Notes: generated by a model not told the origin, from the sequence alone. Shown: positions 47,151 through 57,318, counted from the first letter of the stretch. The stretch: DNA of 64,000 bases from Saccharothrix sp. HUAS TT1 (GCF_040744945.1 NZ_CP160453.1:6758001-6822000), one strand, 5' to 3'. Program-made: numbers and translations.

Positions 47151-48575
47151 ATGACGGCGCAGACCTTGGCCGCGCAGACCGGATCAGCAGACCTCCAGGC
47201 CGATTTCCGAGCACCCGCCGTGCGGCTGGGCCGCCTCTTGGACCCCGGTTCCGCGACGCCCCTGCACGCGCCGGACGACAGCGGGGTGACCGCGGTGCGC
47301 GGCCGGGTCGACGGCGCGCCGGTGATCGCCTACTGCACGGACGCCACCAGGATGGGCGGCGCGCTGGGCGCGGCGGGCGCCCGCCACATCGTGACCGCGA
47401 TCGACACCGCGGTGGTCGAGGGCGCGCCGGTGATCGGGCTGTGGCACTCGGGCGGCGCGAAGCTCGCCGACGGCGTCGAGTCGATGGACGGCGTCGGCCG
47501 CATGTTCGCCGCCATGACCCGGGCGTCCGGCGTGGTGCCGCAGGTCTCGCTGGTCCTGGGCCCGGCCGCCGGCGCCGCCGCGTACGGGCCGGCCCTGACC
47601 GACGTCGTCGTGATGTCCGAGGACGCGCGGCTGTTCGTGACCGGGCCGGAGGTGGTGCGCTCGGTGACCGGCGAGGTGATCGACATGGACGGCCTCGGCG
47701 GCCCGGTCGCCCACGGCCGCAAGTCGGGGGTGGCGCACCTGGTCGTCCCCACCGAGGCCGAGGCGTACCTGCGGGTCCGCCGGCTGGTCGGGTTCTTCAC
47801 CCACCCCGGCGCGGTCGACCCGACGCCCGAGCCGGACCACGACCTCGCCGCCCTGCTGCCGGAGTCGGCCAGGCGCGCCTACGACGTGCACCCGGTCGTC
47901 ACCGGCCTGCTGGACGACGGCGTGTTCGAGGAGCTGCAGGCCACGTGGGCGCCGAACGTGGTCGTGGGCCTCGGCCGGCTGCGCGGCCGGTCGGTCGGCG
48001 TGGTCGCGAACAACCCGCTGCGCAAGGGCGGTTGCCTGGACTCGCTGTCGGCCGAGAAGGCCGCCCGGTTCGTCCGGATGTGCGACTCCCTGGGCGTGCC
48101 CCTGGTGGTGCTGGTCGACGTGCCGGGCTACCTGCCGGGCGTCGGCCAGGAGTGGGGTGGCGTGGTCCGGCGCGGCGCGAAGCTGCTGCACGCCTTCGCC
48201 GAGTCGACCGTGCCGCGGGTGACGCTGATCCTGCGCAAGTCCTACGGCGGCGCCTACATCGCCATGAACTCCCGCTCGCTGGGCGCCACGGCGGTCTTCG
48301 CCTGGCCGGGCGCCGAGGTGGCGGTCATGGGCACCGAAGCGGCCGTCGGCATCCTGCACCGCAAGAAGCTGGCCGCCGTGGCGGAGTCGGAGCGGGAGGC
48401 GTTGCGGGCGCGGCTCGTCGAGGAGCACCAGCGCATCGCGGGCGGCGTGGACCGCGCCCTGGCGCTCGGCGTCGTGGACGAGGTCATCCCACCCGGCCAG
48501 ACCCGTGCCCGGCTGGCCGGGGCGCTGGCCGACGCGCCCGCGGGTCGGGGCGGCCACTCCAACATCCCCCTGTGA
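47151..48575 (+). CDS. Acyl-CoA carboxylase carboxyltransferase (beta) subunit
   Basis: PccB/AccD-type biotin-dependent carboxyltransferase, 474 aa. It transfers CO2 from biotin to an acyl-CoA (acetyl-, propionyl- or a longer one) to give malonyl- or alkylmalonyl-CoA. Typical segments are the glycine-rich oxyanion regions GPAAGAAAYGPALTD (N-half) and LRKSYGGAYIAMNSRSLGA (C-half), plus FVTGPEVVRSVTGE and WPGAEVAVMGTEAAV. The N-terminus is somewhat short before the crotonase-like core. No biotin-carrying alpha subunit is in the window, so a housekeeping one must be shared. ATG at 47151 follows GGGGGA. Its promoter carries the cluster motif, tying it to the pathway as a precursor supplier. Confidence 0.92.
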   Translation: MTAQTLAAQTGSADLQADFRAPAVRLGRLLDPGSATPLHAPDDSGVTAVRGRVDGAPVIAYCTDATRMGGALGAAGARHIVTAIDTAVVEGAPVIGLWHSGGAKLADGVESMDGVGRMFAAMTRASGVVPQVSLVLGPAAGAAAYGPALTDVVVMSEDARLFVTGPEVVRSVTGEVIDMDGLGGPVAHGRKSGVAHLVVPTEAEAYLRVRRLVGFFTHPGAVDPTPEPDHDLAALLPESARRAYDVHPVVTGLLDDGVFEELQATWAPNVVVGLGRLRGRSVGVVANNPLRKGGCLDSLSAEKAARFVRMCDSLGVPLVVLVDVPGYLPGVGQEWGGVVRRGAKLLHAFAESTVPRVTLILRKSYGGAYIAMNSRSLGATAVFAWPGAEVAVMGTEAAVGILHRKKLAAVAESEREALRARLVEEHQRIAGGVDRALALGVVDEVIPPGQTRARLAGALADAPAGRGGHSNIPL

Positions 48576-48583
48576 GGCGACCC

Positions 48584-48865
48584 GTGACCGGCCACCACCT
48601 CATCGCCCTGCGCGCCCTGGTCGAACAGGCCAGGACCCACACCGCGGCCCTGCGCCGGCACTCCGCCCACCCGGCGGTCCGCCGCCTGGTCGGCGACGTC
48701 GAACGCCTGGCCGCGGACGTCGACGAAGCCGCTTCCAGCCTGCCCGTCACCGCTCGTGACCTGGACCGCGAGGTCGTCGTGGTGCCGGACACCCCGTACG
48801 ACCCGGCGCTCTGGCACGGGGCGGACGACGAGGGCGTGGGTGGTCACCGCCGGCACGACGGCTGA
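48584..48865 (+). CDS. Small uncharacterised protein downstream of the carboxylase
   Basis: 93-aa protein, probably translated from GTG at 48584 with a GAGGCG ribosome site, 8 bp after the carboxylase stop. The first 60 residues look like an amphipathic helix pair rich in Ala, Arg and Leu; the tail reads VVVVPDTPYDPALWHGADDEGVGGHR. I do not recognise a family; it is not the AccE/PccE epsilon subunit by eye. The tight spacing suggests co-expression with the carboxylase, possibly as an accessory subunit (inference). A hairpin terminator follows. Confidence 0.6.
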   Translation: MTGHHLIALRALVEQARTHTAALRRHSAHPAVRRLVGDVERLAADVDEAASSLPVTARDLDREVVVVPDTPYDPALWHGADDEGVGGHRRHDG

Positions 48866-48924
48866 CACGCCGGCACGCGAAGCGCGCGCCCCGAACAGTA
48901 CCGTCGACAGTGGACCGCCGAGCG

Positions 48925-48955
48925 CGGCCTCCGCCGCGAACCACGGCGGAGGCCG
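48925..48955 (+). terminator. Hairpin terminator after the carboxylase operon
   Basis: Perfect 12-bp arms CGGCCTCCGCCG (48925-48936) and CGGCGGAGGCCG (48944-48955) with a 7-base loop, about 60 bp past the small gene. I take this as the right end of the biosynthetic cluster. Confidence 0.65.
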
Positions 48956-49003
48956 TCCTGTGCGACCCTGGTACCAGGACGAGTCGACGGGAAGGCGGCC
49001 AGC

Positions 49004-49276
49004 GTGATCATCTTCGGCTTGCGGACCAAGGTGTTCGCCCTGGCGATGCTGGCCCTGCTGTGCCCGCGGTGCGGCAACCGGTCGGCGCACCCCCTGCACA
49101 GGGCGGTCACCAAGTTCACCCTCTTCTTCGTCCCGCTGATCCCGGTGAAGACCAGGTACACCACGCAGTGCACGTTCTGCGGCCTCACCAACCGGCTGGC
49201 CAAGGACCAGGCGACGCAGCTGCTCCGGCAGGCGGACGTCCAGCGCGGGCCGTCGCAGGGCGCCACGTGGCACTAG
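49004..49276 (+). CDS. Small zinc-ribbon protein
   Basis: 90-aa protein with two CxxC pairs, CPRCG (near residue 20) and CTFCG (near residue 56), forming a zinc ribbon. They are separated by a hydrophobic stretch (KFTLFFVPLIPVKTRY). Proteins of this kind (zinc-ribbon family 15-like) are common in actinomycetes and have no assigned role. GTG at 49004 has a GGGAAGG ribosome site. Its stop overlaps the stop of the facing gene by a few bases. Confidence 0.75.
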   Translation: MIIFGLRTKVFALAMLALLCPRCGNRSAHPLHRAVTKFTLFFVPLIPVKTRYTTQCTFCGLTNRLAKDQATQLLRQADVQRGPSQGATWH

Positions 49277-49905
49277 TCCCGCCCGCGGGGTGAGGACGAG
49301 TCCGGCACGTGCACCCAGCCCTGCCTGGGCTCGGACCCGATCTGCACGTTCACGTACGGCGCGAAGGCCGACGGCGCGATCCCCTCGTAACCGTGGTGGA
49401 CCACGGCCCGGTACAGGTCGTCGGAGACGACGAGCACCAGGGGTTCGGCCGTCTCCCGCAGCGCCAGCTTGAGCCGGGGCGCGTCGAGCAGGCGGCACGA
49501 GACGTCCAGCAGCTGGCCGTACTGGCCGCGCTCGTCGTAGTGCACCTCGCCCGCGTGCACCACGGCCCGCAAGCGCAGCGGCAGGTCCGGCCGGCGCGCG
49601 TTGTGCAGCGCCAGCAGGCCGCTCAGCTCGGGCACCACCGAACCCAGCAGCAGCGTCTTCGGCAACCGGTCCGACGGCCGGATGAGCACGAGCACGCCGT
49701 CACCGAGGTCCACCAGCCGGTCGATGTCGTCCTCGCCGACGCCGTGCGCCGCCATGGCGTCCAGCAGGACGTCGTACATCACCTGCCGCAGCGCCGCCTT
49801 CTCCCGGTTGCCGCGGGCCGTTGAGCCCTCCATGTCCACACCGAGCGCGATGCGGTACAGCGGGTGTCGTGCAGTCGCGTTCACCATGCCGGAAACCCTG
49901 CCCAT
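49273..49905 (-). CDS. Class III nucleotidyl-cyclase-like domain protein
   Basis: 210-aa stand-alone protein resembling a class III adenylate/guanylate cyclase homology domain. Visible are an N-terminal strand with ALGVDMEGST (metal-binding Asp region), LVDLGDGVLVL in the middle, and RLRAVVHAGEV. Related short proteins are frequent in actinomycetes and usually of unproven activity. Not all cyclase catalytic residues can be confirmed by eye. A start at 49905 is assumed; the ATG at 49887 (MVNATARHP) is an alternative. It ends tail-to-tail with the zinc-ribbon gene, overlapping by 4 bp. Confidence 0.6.
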   Translation of the reverse strand: MGRVSGMVNATARHPLYRIALGVDMEGSTARGNREKAALRQVMYDVLLDAMAAHGVGEDDIDRLVDLGDGVLVLIRPSDRLPKTLLLGSVVPELSGLLALHNARRPDLPLRLRAVVHAGEVHYDERGQYGQLLDVSCRLLDAPRLKLALRETAEPLVLVVSDDLYRAVVHHGYEGIAPSAFAPYVNVQIGSEPRQGWVHVPDSSSPRGRD

Positions 49906-49951
49906 CCCCGTTTCCCGGGAACAAGCAGTGCGCCGTCCCGCGTTTCCGGGT

Positions 49952-50620
49952 TCACCCCGGGGAGTCGCCGATGCCGTGCTGCCTGGCCTTCTCCACCAGC
50001 TCGTGCCGGGTGCGCACCTGCAGCTTGCCCTGGATGTCCAGCACGCGGTTGGCGACGGTCTTCGCGGTTAGTCGCATCTCGCCGGCGATCTGGGTGTTCG
50101 TCAGGCCCCTGACCGCCAGCCGCAGGGTCTTGTACTCGGCCCGGGTCAGGTTCAGCGGCAGCTCGCCGTCCGCGGCGGCCACCGGCATGGTCAGCAGGGC
50201 CCGCCCGACGCGCGGGTCGAACACCATCTTGCCCTCGGCGACGGCGCGCACCGCCTGAACCAGGGCCTTCTCCTCCTTGCGGAGGTAGCCGTGCGCGCCG
50301 GCCTTCACGGCCGCCAGGACGTGCTCCAGCTCCTCGTGCATGGACAGCACCAGCACCTTGCTCTCGGGCGCCACCTCGGCGATGCGGCGGATCACGGCGG
50401 CCCCGCACAGCACCGGGTCGGCGTCCGGGGCGAGCGGGATCCTGAGGTCCAGGACCACCACGTCGGGCAGCTCCCGCTGGGCGGACGCGACGGCGTCCTC
50501 GGCGTTGCCGGCGTCCCCCACCACGACGATGTCCGGGGCGCCCTCCAGCTCGCCCCGGACCCCCTTGAGGAAGATCGGGTGGTCATCGACCAGCAGCACC
50601 CGGTACTCGCTCTGCGTCAT
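49952..50620 (-). CDS. NarL/FixJ-family response regulator
   Basis: 222-aa two-component response regulator. The receiver domain (1-125) has the acidic pair Asp12-Asp13, phospho-acceptor Asp58 (VVVLDLRIP) and Lys in GYLRKEEKA. A LuxR-type HTH (about 155-215) carries LTRAEYKTLRLAVRGLTNTQIA. The gene follows its probable sensor kinase on the same strand after 61 bp. There is no direct tie to the biosynthetic cluster. Confidence 0.92.
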   Translation of the reverse strand: MTQSEYRVLLVDDHPIFLKGVRGELEGAPDIVVVGDAGNAEDAVASAQRELPDVVVLDLRIPLAPDADPVLCGAAVIRRIAEVAPESKVLVLSMHEELEHVLAAVKAGAHGYLRKEEKALVQAVRAVAEGKMVFDPRVGRALLTMPVAAADGELPLNLTRAEYKTLRLAVRGLTNTQIAGEMRLTAKTVANRVLDIQGKLQVRTRHELVEKARQHGIGDSPG

Positions 50621-50681
50621 GTAGCGCTCCCAGCGCGTGCGCGACGCGGCGGCTGCGCCGACGCCGCGCCACCCGCGCAGC

Positions 50682-52643
50682 TCAAGTCATCTCGAAGGGT
50701 ATGAGGGCGGTGATGCGGGTGCCGGGCGCCAGGTGGTCGACGGAGAAGTCGCCACCGAGCCCGGTGCAGCGCTCCTTCATGGACGCCAACCCGATCCCGA
50801 ACGGCAGTTCCTCGGGCATCCCCCGGCCGTCGTCGGCCACGCTGACCTCCAGGGCGGAACCGTTGCGCGTCAAGGAGATCCGGCACTGCGCGGCTTCCGC
50901 GTGGCGGACGACGTTGAGCAGCGCCTCACCGGCGATGAGGAACGCGGCCCGGGCCACGGCGGGCGGCACGTCGTCGAGCCTGCCGGTCGCGGTCACGTGC
51001 ACCTCCACGTCGTCGGCGAAGCTCTCCGCGCGCCGGCGGACCGCCTGGGCCAGGTTCGGCCCGAGGTCGAGCGCGCGGGCGTTGCGCACGACCTGCCGCA
51101 CGGTGCCGGTGAGCGCTTCCAGGTCCTCCACGGCCTCCTCGATCAGCGCGCGGGCGCGGGAGCCGGTCTGGTCCAGCGTCCGCAGCGCCACGCCCATCTG
51201 CTTGCCGATGCCCACCACGCTCGGTCCGATGTAGTCGTGCAGGTCGTTGCCGATCCGGCGCAGCTCCTCCCGCCGCTCGCGCTCGAACCGGGCGTCGGCC
51301 TCGTCCAGGGCCAGGGCCATCCGCGCCGAGTGCACCGCCGGGGCGGCCTGGCCCGCCATGTCCTCCAGCAGCCTGACGTCCCGCCGGCCGAGCGCTTCGC
51401 CCCTCGACCGGGCCTCGGCCACGAGCAGCCCGATCCTGCGGCCCTGGTGCTTGAGCACCACCGAGTGCCTGGCCGACCCGGTCGCCGCGCCGTGCACGGC
51501 CGACGGCTCGGAGTCGGGCAGGTCCAGGTGCACGGCCACGTACGGCAGCTTCAACCCCTTGCCGACCCACGTCACCACGGCGGGCAGCAGCTCGTGCCGG
51601 CGCATCGGGTGCGCGAGCGTGCGGCCGAGTTCGACCAGCGCCCCGTAGGGATCGGACCGCGCGCCGTACAGCGCGCGGTTCACCCCGCGCAGCAGCACCT
51701 TGTACAGGGGCGCGAGCGACGCGACGACCACGACGGTGGCGATCACGTTCTCGTCGGTGGGCGCCTTCATCGTGGTGACCAGGACGACGGCGGAGTACAC
51801 GCCGATCAGCAGCGCGCCCAGGAACCCGTACAGCAGGGTGCGGTGCAGGATCAGCTCGATGTCGTACAGGCCGTAGCGCATGATCGCGATCACCACGGCC
51901 ACCGGGAACGCCGCCGCCGCGGCCAGCCAGGCGCCCCACGCCTCCCCGAACGCCAGCTCCAGCCCCAGCGCGGGCACGAAGACGACCGAACCAGCCAGCA
52001 CCCACCACACGCCGCGGCGTTGGGCTCCTCGTGGCGCCCTCCACCCGCGGACCACCAGCGACGCCATCGCGGCGCACAGGGCCGCCACGAACGCGGCGAA
52101 CCCGACCGCCGCCACCGCCACCGGCACACCCCTCCGCGCGGTGCCGGTGAAGACCTGCTGCCAGAACGAGGCCGGGTCGCCCCAGGCCGCCCACCCGATG
52201 CCGATGACGGGCAGGAGCACGCCGAGCGCCGCGACCCCGACGGCGGCCCACCAGCGCCGACCGGGTGGGCGGCCCGTGGGGAACAGCAGGAGCACGACCG
52301 GCAGCAGCGAGTAGGTCGGCCACCACGCCCACGCGCCGACCCACGCCAACCAGCGCTGGTCGGGCAGCACGGTCGCGCCGACCGCCAGCGCGCCGCTCAC
52401 GCCCGTCGCGAGCAGGCACCACCCCACCGGGTTGCGCTGGGCGTGCGCGACGACCCGCTCCCCCAGCAGGCAGTACACGACGGCGATGAACCAGCTGTGC
52501 GGGTGCGACGGCGCGGCGGCCCCGCCGACGCGCAGCGCCACCGCCGCCGCGACCAGGCCGACCGCGCCGACCGCGAGCAGCCGCGCGAGGAGCGCCACCC
52601 GGCCGCGCCGCCGCTCCTCCCGCTCCTCCAACGCTCTCTCCAC
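50682..52643 (-). CDS. Sensor histidine kinase, NarL-partner (HisKA_3) type, membrane
   Basis: 653-aa membrane sensor kinase. The N-terminal half has about eight to ten hydrophobic helices (from LLARLLAVGAVGLVAAAVAL to AVVLVTTM, about residues 10-270). A GAF-like region (about 320-430) follows, then the HisKA_3 dimerisation helix with phospho-His in IGNDLHDYIGP (near residue 468), and a HATPase domain with N-box LNVVRHA and G-box DDGRGMP and GIGLASM. I chose GTG at 52643 because GGGGGGA lies 6 nt upstream; the open frame continues further up without a good start. Partner of the response regulator that follows. Signal unknown. Confidence 0.85.
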   Translation of the reverse strand: MERALEEREERRRGRVALLARLLAVGAVGLVAAAVALRVGGAAAPSHPHSWFIAVVYCLLGERVVAHAQRNPVGWCLLATGVSGALAVGATVLPDQRWLAWVGAWAWWPTYSLLPVVLLLFPTGRPPGRRWWAAVGVAALGVLLPVIGIGWAAWGDPASFWQQVFTGTARRGVPVAVAAVGFAAFVAALCAAMASLVVRGWRAPRGAQRRGVWWVLAGSVVFVPALGLELAFGEAWGAWLAAAAAFPVAVVIAIMRYGLYDIELILHRTLLYGFLGALLIGVYSAVVLVTTMKAPTDENVIATVVVVASLAPLYKVLLRGVNRALYGARSDPYGALVELGRTLAHPMRRHELLPAVVTWVGKGLKLPYVAVHLDLPDSEPSAVHGAATGSARHSVVLKHQGRRIGLLVAEARSRGEALGRRDVRLLEDMAGQAAPAVHSARMALALDEADARFERERREELRRIGNDLHDYIGPSVVGIGKQMGVALRTLDQTGSRARALIEEAVEDLEALTGTVRQVVRNARALDLGPNLAQAVRRRAESFADDVEVHVTATGRLDDVPPAVARAAFLIAGEALLNVVRHAEAAQCRISLTRNGSALEVSVADDGRGMPEELPFGIGLASMKERCTGLGGDFSVDHLAPGTRITALIPFEMT

Positions 52644-52690
52644 GACACGTCCCCCCGCTCCGAGCCTGCGAACCCCGCCCCCGCCCGACC

Positions 52691-53140
52691 TCACGACGTG
52701 CCGTTGAGCCAGTGCCAGAAGTTGTGGCACGGCGATCCCTCGTCGTGCGCCACCACGTCCCGGTAGACGAACTCGACCGCGCCCGGCACCTCCGCCCCGT
52801 CGACGGGCAGGGCCGTCCCGCCGTCGTCGCCCGCGACGTGCGAGTGCCGGTGCACCTCGATGCCCACCTCCCCCTTGGCGGTGCTCAGCGCCGCGCGCAT
52901 CGTCTCCAGGTCCGGCAGCAGCCCGGCCCCGACCAGCGCCCCGTACCGGGACTCGAACCAGACCAGCCCTTCGGCGACGCGTTCCGGGCCGACCGGCGCG
53001 GCGGTGGCGTGGGCGCCGGTGAAGTGCGGGTTGCCCACCGGCGCGAGCGCCGCGTAGAGGCGGAACACCCCGTACCACTCGGCCAGGTCCCCCAGGACGG
53101 GGTGCGAGAGCTGTCCTCGGTCTTCGGTGGGTGCGGTCAT
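52691..53140 (-). CDS. Uncharacterised 149-aa protein
   Basis: Soluble acidic protein of 149 aa with no signal peptide. ATG at 53140 has a strong GGAGGAAGAG ribosome site. The sequence contains EVHRHSHVAG and SPCHNFWHWL, clusters of His and Trp that might bind a metal or heme. I do not recognise a family. It lies 47 bp upstream of the sensor kinase gene on the same strand and may be co-transcribed with the two-component system. Confidence 0.65.
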   Translation of the reverse strand: MTAPTEDRGQLSHPVLGDLAEWYGVFRLYAALAPVGNPHFTGAHATAAPVGPERVAEGLVWFESRYGALVGAGLLPDLETMRAALSTAKGEVGIEVHRHSHVAGDDGGTALPVDGAEVPGAVEFVYRDVVAHDEGSPCHNFWHWLNGTS

Positions 53141-53752
53141 CGACTCTTCCTCCGGTTCACTGGTGTCCTCGTGCAGCCTGTCGAGCCCGGCGTCCCGGGA
53201 ACCAGGGGCGGCCGTCCCGGATTTCCGGGCGGCGCGACACGCGAATCCGACACGTCCGGACGAGGGGTTGTGAATGCGTGCGCCGATCACCGCAATCGGC
53301 GCACCTCTCCGGACCACTGGGGCTCGATACAGCCACATGATGGCCACGATCCACCGTCTTGGCAACCGCGAAAGCACCCTGCCGCAGGCCCATTACCAGC
53401 GCAAACAGCAACGAACAAGGTCAGTTGACGCAGAACGCCGGAGAACTGCTCAGCAGTCCGCTTCACCTTCACAGCGAAGAACAGCGGCGTTCCGAGCGCC
53501 CTCCGGGAGGACTTCTCCGGAAACGGTGAATTGCGGCGCGCCACTCGGCGGGATTGCCGTCCGCGTCGCCGGCCGACCGGCCGCGGCGGTCCCGGGACCC
53601 GGTGACCGGTGCGGCGGACGAGTGCTCAGCGGGGACGAGCGGTCCGAGGTGGACGGTGGGTGACCAGTGGAGCCGATCACCTCTGCCGAACTTCCGGCGC
53701 GCCGTGATCATCCCGGCTGCCCGGCCGGTCGGCCGGAGGTAGCTTGCGAGGC
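53141..53752. other. 610-bp gap without a supported gene
   Basis: Several short overlapping open frames exist on both strands, but none has a convincing start, codon bias or recognisable product. The middle part (about 53330-53530) is visibly less G+C-rich than its surroundings. A perfect 9-bp inverted repeat, TGCGCCGAT (53279-53287) and ATCGGCGCA (53295-53303), could be an operator or terminator. Confidence 0.4.
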
Positions 53753-54268
53753 ATGGAGTTCGCCGTCCACATCACGACTTCCGCCTCCGGCCGCCGGCAG
53801 GGGGCGGCGCCGACGGAGGTCGACCCGGGAGCGCTGTGCTGGTGGTGCGGGCTGGCCGTCGACCCCCGGTGGCCGACCACCCACCCGGCCGCGCCCCTCG
53901 TCGTCGCGACGACGCCGCCGTCCACGGGAACGTGGCCGGAGCACCGGTTCTGCGCCGACCCGGTCAACCGGCGGTTCGACCGGGAGGACCCGGACGCCTC
54001 GGCGCCGGTGCGCCGCGCGCGCTTGGCGTTCGCCGTGCGGCTCGCGGGGGCGGACGACCTCACACGGGCGCGCGAGTGGCGGCGGTTCCAGCGGGGTGGC
54101 GATCCGGTGCGGACGCGGGTCGCGCACCTGCGCTCGCTGCTGCGCCTCGGTGTCCGCCCGCGGGCGGCCGACCTCGTCGCCGCGGCCGGCGGACCGCTGA
54201 CCCGTCGGCTGTACCTGACGCGGGTCAACCGGTGGTCGCGTCGGGCGGAGCGGACCTGCTCGCCCTGA
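53753..54268 (+). CDS. Uncharacterised Arg-rich protein with CxxC motif
   Basis: 171-aa protein with CWWCG near residue 26 and a later HRFCAD, possibly three cysteines and a histidine binding zinc; the C-terminal half is rich in Arg. I do not recognise it. ATG at 53753 has GCGAGG close upstream, and the G/C-rich third positions are consistent with coding, so it is likely but not certain to be real. Confidence 0.5.
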   Translation: MEFAVHITTSASGRRQGAAPTEVDPGALCWWCGLAVDPRWPTTHPAAPLVVATTPPSTGTWPEHRFCADPVNRRFDREDPDASAPVRRARLAFAVRLAGADDLTRAREWRRFQRGGDPVRTRVAHLRSLLRLGVRPRAADLVAAAGGPLTRRLYLTRVNRWSRRAERTCSP

Positions 54269-54401
54269 AACCCTCCAGTGATCAACGCCGCAGAGCGCCC
54301 GCCACAGGTGTGAAATCCGCGCTAGGTGGGCACCCGGTCCTCGTAACGATCACGCCGCGTCGCAGGAGACGGCGTGGCACGAGGACAAGGAAGCACTGAC
54401 T

Positions 54402-54674
54402 GTGGGCATCCTGGGTTGGATCGTTCTGGGCCTGATCGCCGGCGCCATCGCCAAGGCCATCATGCCGGGCAAGGACCCCGGCGGCATCGTCATCACCATG
54501 CTGCTGGGCATCGTCGGCGCGATCATCGGTGGTTTCATCGGCCGCGCGATCTTCGGCTCCGACATCGGCAGCTTCTTCGACCTGAGCACCTGGCTGCTGG
54601 CCATCCTCGGCTCGCTGGTCGTGCTCGGCATCTACCACGTCGTCACCAAGCGGGGCCACCGCGCACACAGCTGA
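54402..54674 (+). CDS. GlsB/YeaQ/YmgE family membrane protein
   Basis: 90-aa protein with three hydrophobic glycine-rich helices (ILGWIVLGLIAGAIAKAI, then MLLGIVGAIIGGFIGRAIFG, then LLAILGSLVVLGIYHVV). This is the pattern of the small GlsB/YeaQ (transglycosylase-associated) membrane proteins linked to stress responses. GTG at 54402 has AAGGAAG 8 nt upstream. A terminator hairpin follows. Confidence 0.9.
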   Translation: MGILGWIVLGLIAGAIAKAIMPGKDPGGIVITMLLGIVGAIIGGFIGRAIFGSDIGSFFDLSTWLLAILGSLVVLGIYHVVTKRGHRAHS

Positions 54675-54693
54675 CGCACACCACTACGTCACT

Positions 54694-54720
54694 CGGCCCG
54701 CCGGTCCCCCCGGCGGGCCG
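54694..54720. terminator. Bidirectional hairpin terminator
   Basis: Perfect 11-bp arms CGGCCCGCCGG (54694-54704) and CCGGCGGGCCG (54710-54720), loop TCCCC. It lies between the GlsB-like gene and the converging pcaJ gene. Confidence 0.75.
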
Positions 54721-54749
54721 ACGCGTGCGCGTGCCCGGTCACCCCGGGC

Positions 54750-55409
54750 TCAGGCCGGCGGGCGGCGCAGCGGCACGACCAGCCGCTCGGCCAGCCGTTC
54801 GAAGCCGATCCCGAACGTCTCGCGCACCACCACGCCGCCGGGCCCGAGGTCGAAGGTGGCCAGTTCGGTGTAGACGCGGGACACGCAGGCCAGGCCGGTC
54901 AGCGGATAGGTGCACTCGGGCACCAGCTTCGGCGTGCCGTCCCGGCCGAACAGGGTCATCATCACGAACACCTGCTTGGCGCCGGTCGCCAGGTCCATCG
55001 CGCCACCGACCGCCGGCACCGCGTCCGGGGCGCCGGTGTGCCAGTTGGCCAGGTCGCCGGTGGCCGAGACCTGGAACGCGCCCATGACGCAGACGTCGAG
55101 GTGACCGCCGCGCATCATCGCGAACGAGTCGGCGTGGTGGAAGTAGGCCGCGCCCGGCAGTTCGGTGACCGGGACCTTCCCGGCGTTGATCAGGTCGGGG
55201 TCGACCTCGTCGCCGACGGCGGCCGGTCCCATGTTCAACATGCCGTTCTCGGTGTGCAGCACGATCCCCGAGCCGGGCGGCAGGTGGTCGGCGACCAGCG
55301 TCGGCCGGCCGATGCCGAGGTTGACGAACGAGCCCGGCGGGATGTCGCGGGCCACCAGGGCGGCCAACTGGTGCTCGGTCAGCGGTTCACCCGTGCCGTC
55401 CAGGCTCAT
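54750..55409 (-). CDS. pcaJ: 3-oxoadipate CoA-transferase, beta subunit
   Basis: 219-aa subunit of the succinyl-CoA:3-oxoadipate CoA-transferase, which activates beta-ketoadipate with CoA from succinyl-CoA. The catalytic Glu is Glu54 in HTENGML, the SENG-type motif of family I CoA-transferase beta subunits; PGSFVNLGIG lies near the N-terminus. The ATG overlaps the pcaI TGA by 4 bp. A related acetoacetate transferase (ScoB) cannot be excluded by sequence alone, but the neighbouring thiolase favours the beta-ketoadipate pathway. Confidence 0.87.
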   Translation of the reverse strand: MSLDGTGEPLTEHQLAALVARDIPPGSFVNLGIGRPTLVADHLPPGSGIVLHTENGMLNMGPAAVGDEVDPDLINAGKVPVTELPGAAYFHHADSFAMMRGGHLDVCVMGAFQVSATGDLANWHTGAPDAVPAVGGAMDLATGAKQVFVMMTLFGRDGTPKLVPECTYPLTGLACVSRVYTELATFDLGPGGVVVRETFGIGFERLAERLVVPLRRPPA

Positions 55410-56058
55410 GCGGCCACCACCCTGTTGACGTAGATGCCCGGCGTCACGACGGTTTCCGGGTCCAGCTCGCCGATCTCGACGATCTCGCGGACCTGCGCGA
55501 TCGTCGTGGTCGCGGCGGTGGCCATGACCGGGCCGAAGTTGCGGGCGGTCCGGCGGTAGACGAGGTTGCCCATCCGGTCCGCGCGGTGCGCGGCGATCAG
55601 CGCCACGTCACCGGCGATGGGGTGCTCCAGGACGTGGGTGCGGCCGTTGATCTCCCGCGTCTCCTTGCCCTCCGCCAACGGCGTGCCGACGCCGGTGGGG
55701 CAGTAGAACGCGCCGATCCCCGCCCCCGCCGCGCGCATCCGCTCGGCGAGGTTGCCCTGGGGCACCAGCTCCAGCTCGATCTCGCCCGCCCGGTACAGGC
55801 CGTCGAAGACCCACGAGTCGGACTGCCGGGGGAACGAGCACACCACCTTGCGGACCCGGCGCGCGGCGAGCAGGGCGGCGAGCCCGGTGTCACCGTTGCC
55901 CGCGTTGTTGGAGACGACCGTGAGGTCGGTGGCGCCCTGGTCGATCAGGGCCTCGACGAGCGCGACCGGCATCCCCGCCAAGCCGAAGCCGCCGACCAGC
56001 ACCGTGCTGCCGTCCTCGATCCCCGAGACGGCCTCGGCCGCGGAGCCGCAGATCGTGG

Positions 56059-56062
<4 letters not shown>
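55406..56062 (-). CDS. pcaI: 3-oxoadipate CoA-transferase, alpha subunit
   Basis: 218-aa alpha subunit, with the CoA-binding loop GGFGLAGMP (about 24-32) and VSNNAG, NLAERMRAAGAGIGAFY and GPVMATAA segments of the family. It forms the heteromeric transferase with the beta subunit and shares 4-bp ATGA overlaps with the genes on both sides, so all three are translationally coupled. The acetoacetate form (ScoA) is the alternative. Confidence 0.87.
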
Positions 56063-57270
<1,208 letters not shown>

Positions 57271-57318
57271 GCGCCCGACCGTAGGCACTCGGAACGATCG
57301 TGTCCAAGTCTCGGTTCC

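Noticed and set aside
50682..53078. Longer N-terminal extension of the sensor kinase reaching 53078
   Set aside because: The extra sequence runs antiparallel to good coding sequence of another gene in a different frame, is low-complexity, and the GTG at 52643 has a clear ribosome site.
53274..53663. Possible short genes in the 53.1-53.7 kb gap
   Set aside because: Candidates on both strands overlap each other, have no ribosome site or recognisable motif and poor codon bias.
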